From: CAIWHR01 sp040006895
GTDB lineage: Bacteria; Pseudomonadota; Gammaproteobacteria; Burkholderiales; Casimicrobiaceae
Assembly: GCA_040006895.1 (NCBI GenBank)
Contig: JBDTWB010000213.1
Coordinates: 1 to 6,422, forward strand
Length of the DNA: 6,422 bases
Direction: 5' to 3'
Shown here piece by piece: positions 5,949 to 6,422 of the stretch. The notes under the pieces are model-generated. The model saw only the letters and a list, made by a program, of their open reading frames with translations, had not been told where the DNA came from and ran no database searches. Made by a program: the position numbers and the translations under genes. Every line of letters starts with the position of its first letter. The stretch's first letter is position 1.

Positions 5949-6422
5949 TCAATGCATTGCCGGAGCGCCGGCAGCGGTACCGGGAACTGCATGGGCCTGT
6001 TCGATGGTGAGTCGCAGGGTGCGACACGCCTCGGCGAAGGCCGGGGTTTCCTCGATCTCGAAGGGCCGGGGGCGCTCGAAGGACACCGGCAAGTCGAGGA
6101 TGATCGACGAGGGCCGGCCCCCCATCACCAGCACGCGATCGGACAGGTACACGGCCTCGCGGATGCTGTGGGTCACGAACAGCACGGTCTTGCGGTACCG
6201 CTCCAGCAGCTCCGACAGCACGACGTTCATCTGGTCACGGGTGATGGCGTCGAGCGCGCTGAAGGGCTCGTCCATGAGCAGCACCTGGGGATCGTGGATC
6301 AGCGCGCGGCAGATCGCGACCCGCTGGCGCATGCCGCCGGAAAGCTCGTGCGGTCGCTTGCTCTCGAAGCCCGCCAGGCCCACCCGGACCAGGAGCTCCT
6401 GCGCCCGCTCCTGGTAGTCGCG
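5949..6422 (-). CDS. ABC transporter ATP-binding protein, NitT/TauT type (C-terminal part; N-terminus outside the window)
   Basis: The frame is open to the right edge of the window and gives 157 residues of the nucleotide-binding subunit, ending at TGA 5951-5949. The ABC signature LSGGMRQR is followed by Walker B VLLMDEP, the D-loop SALD and the switch His in VTHSIREA. Walker A and the Q-loop lie beyond the edge. The LSGGMRQR signature, the DEPFSALDAITR segment and the VTHSIREAVYLSDRVLVM stretch are typical of SsuB/TauB/NrtD-like subunits, which agrees with the adjacent permease. The first visible residues are RDYQERAQELL, so the valine codon at 6383 is internal, not a start. This appears to be an early gene of the minus-strand operon, and its promoter lies outside the window. 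Confidence 0.93.
   Translation of the reverse strand, partial: RDYQERAQELLVRVGLAGFESKRPHELSGGMRQRVAICRALIHDPQVLLMDEPFSALDAITRDQMNVVLSELLERYRKTVLFVTHSIREAVYLSDRVLVMGGRPSSIILDLPVSFERPRPFEIEETPAFAEACRTLRLTIEQAHAVPGTAAGAPAMH

Overview
The window is GC-rich, protein-coding throughout and tightly packed, with Shine-Dalgarno sequences ahead of most starts and G/C-ending codons. This fits the chromosome of a high-GC proteobacterium. A beta-proteobacterium such as Burkholderiales, or an alpha-proteobacterium, is my best guess from the protein styles, but the sequence alone does not settle it. I see no RNA genes, insertion sequences, CRISPR arrays or phage genes.

Layout. At the left edge (1-36, minus) are the first 12 codons of a gene that runs out of the window, possibly a GNAT acetyltransferase. 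A 266-bp divergent spacer (37-302) separates it from a plus-strand LysE-type amino-acid exporter (303-938). The rest is a minus-strand block of six genes, read from right to left: the C-terminal half of a NitT/TauT-type ABC ATPase (5949-6422, cut by the window edge), its permease (5092-5937), an SDR-fold protein (4206-5012), a class I/II PLP aminotransferase (3074-4213), an alpha/beta hydrolase (2182-3063) and an M20-family zinc amidohydrolase of the N-carbamoyl-amino-acid hydrolase/allantoate amidohydrolase type (935-2185). The exporter and the amidohydrolase converge and share the four bases CTAG as their two stop codons.

The six minus-strand genes lie 11 nt apart, 79 nt apart, overlapping by 8 nt, 10 nt apart and overlapping by 4 nt, so they look like one transcript. 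The gene set suggests uptake of a small organic compound followed by amide/ureide hydrolysis, ester or lactone hydrolysis and transamination. I cannot name the substrate and do not recognise the cassette as a described pathway.

The two most notable protein-level signals are the SDR, in which an ungapped motif alignment puts non-canonical residues at all four classical catalytic positions (Asn-Ser-Tyr-Lys), and the aminotransferase, which has Lys where the family normally has the substrate-carboxylate-binding Arg. Together with the operon layout, these are the best candidates for something undescribed.
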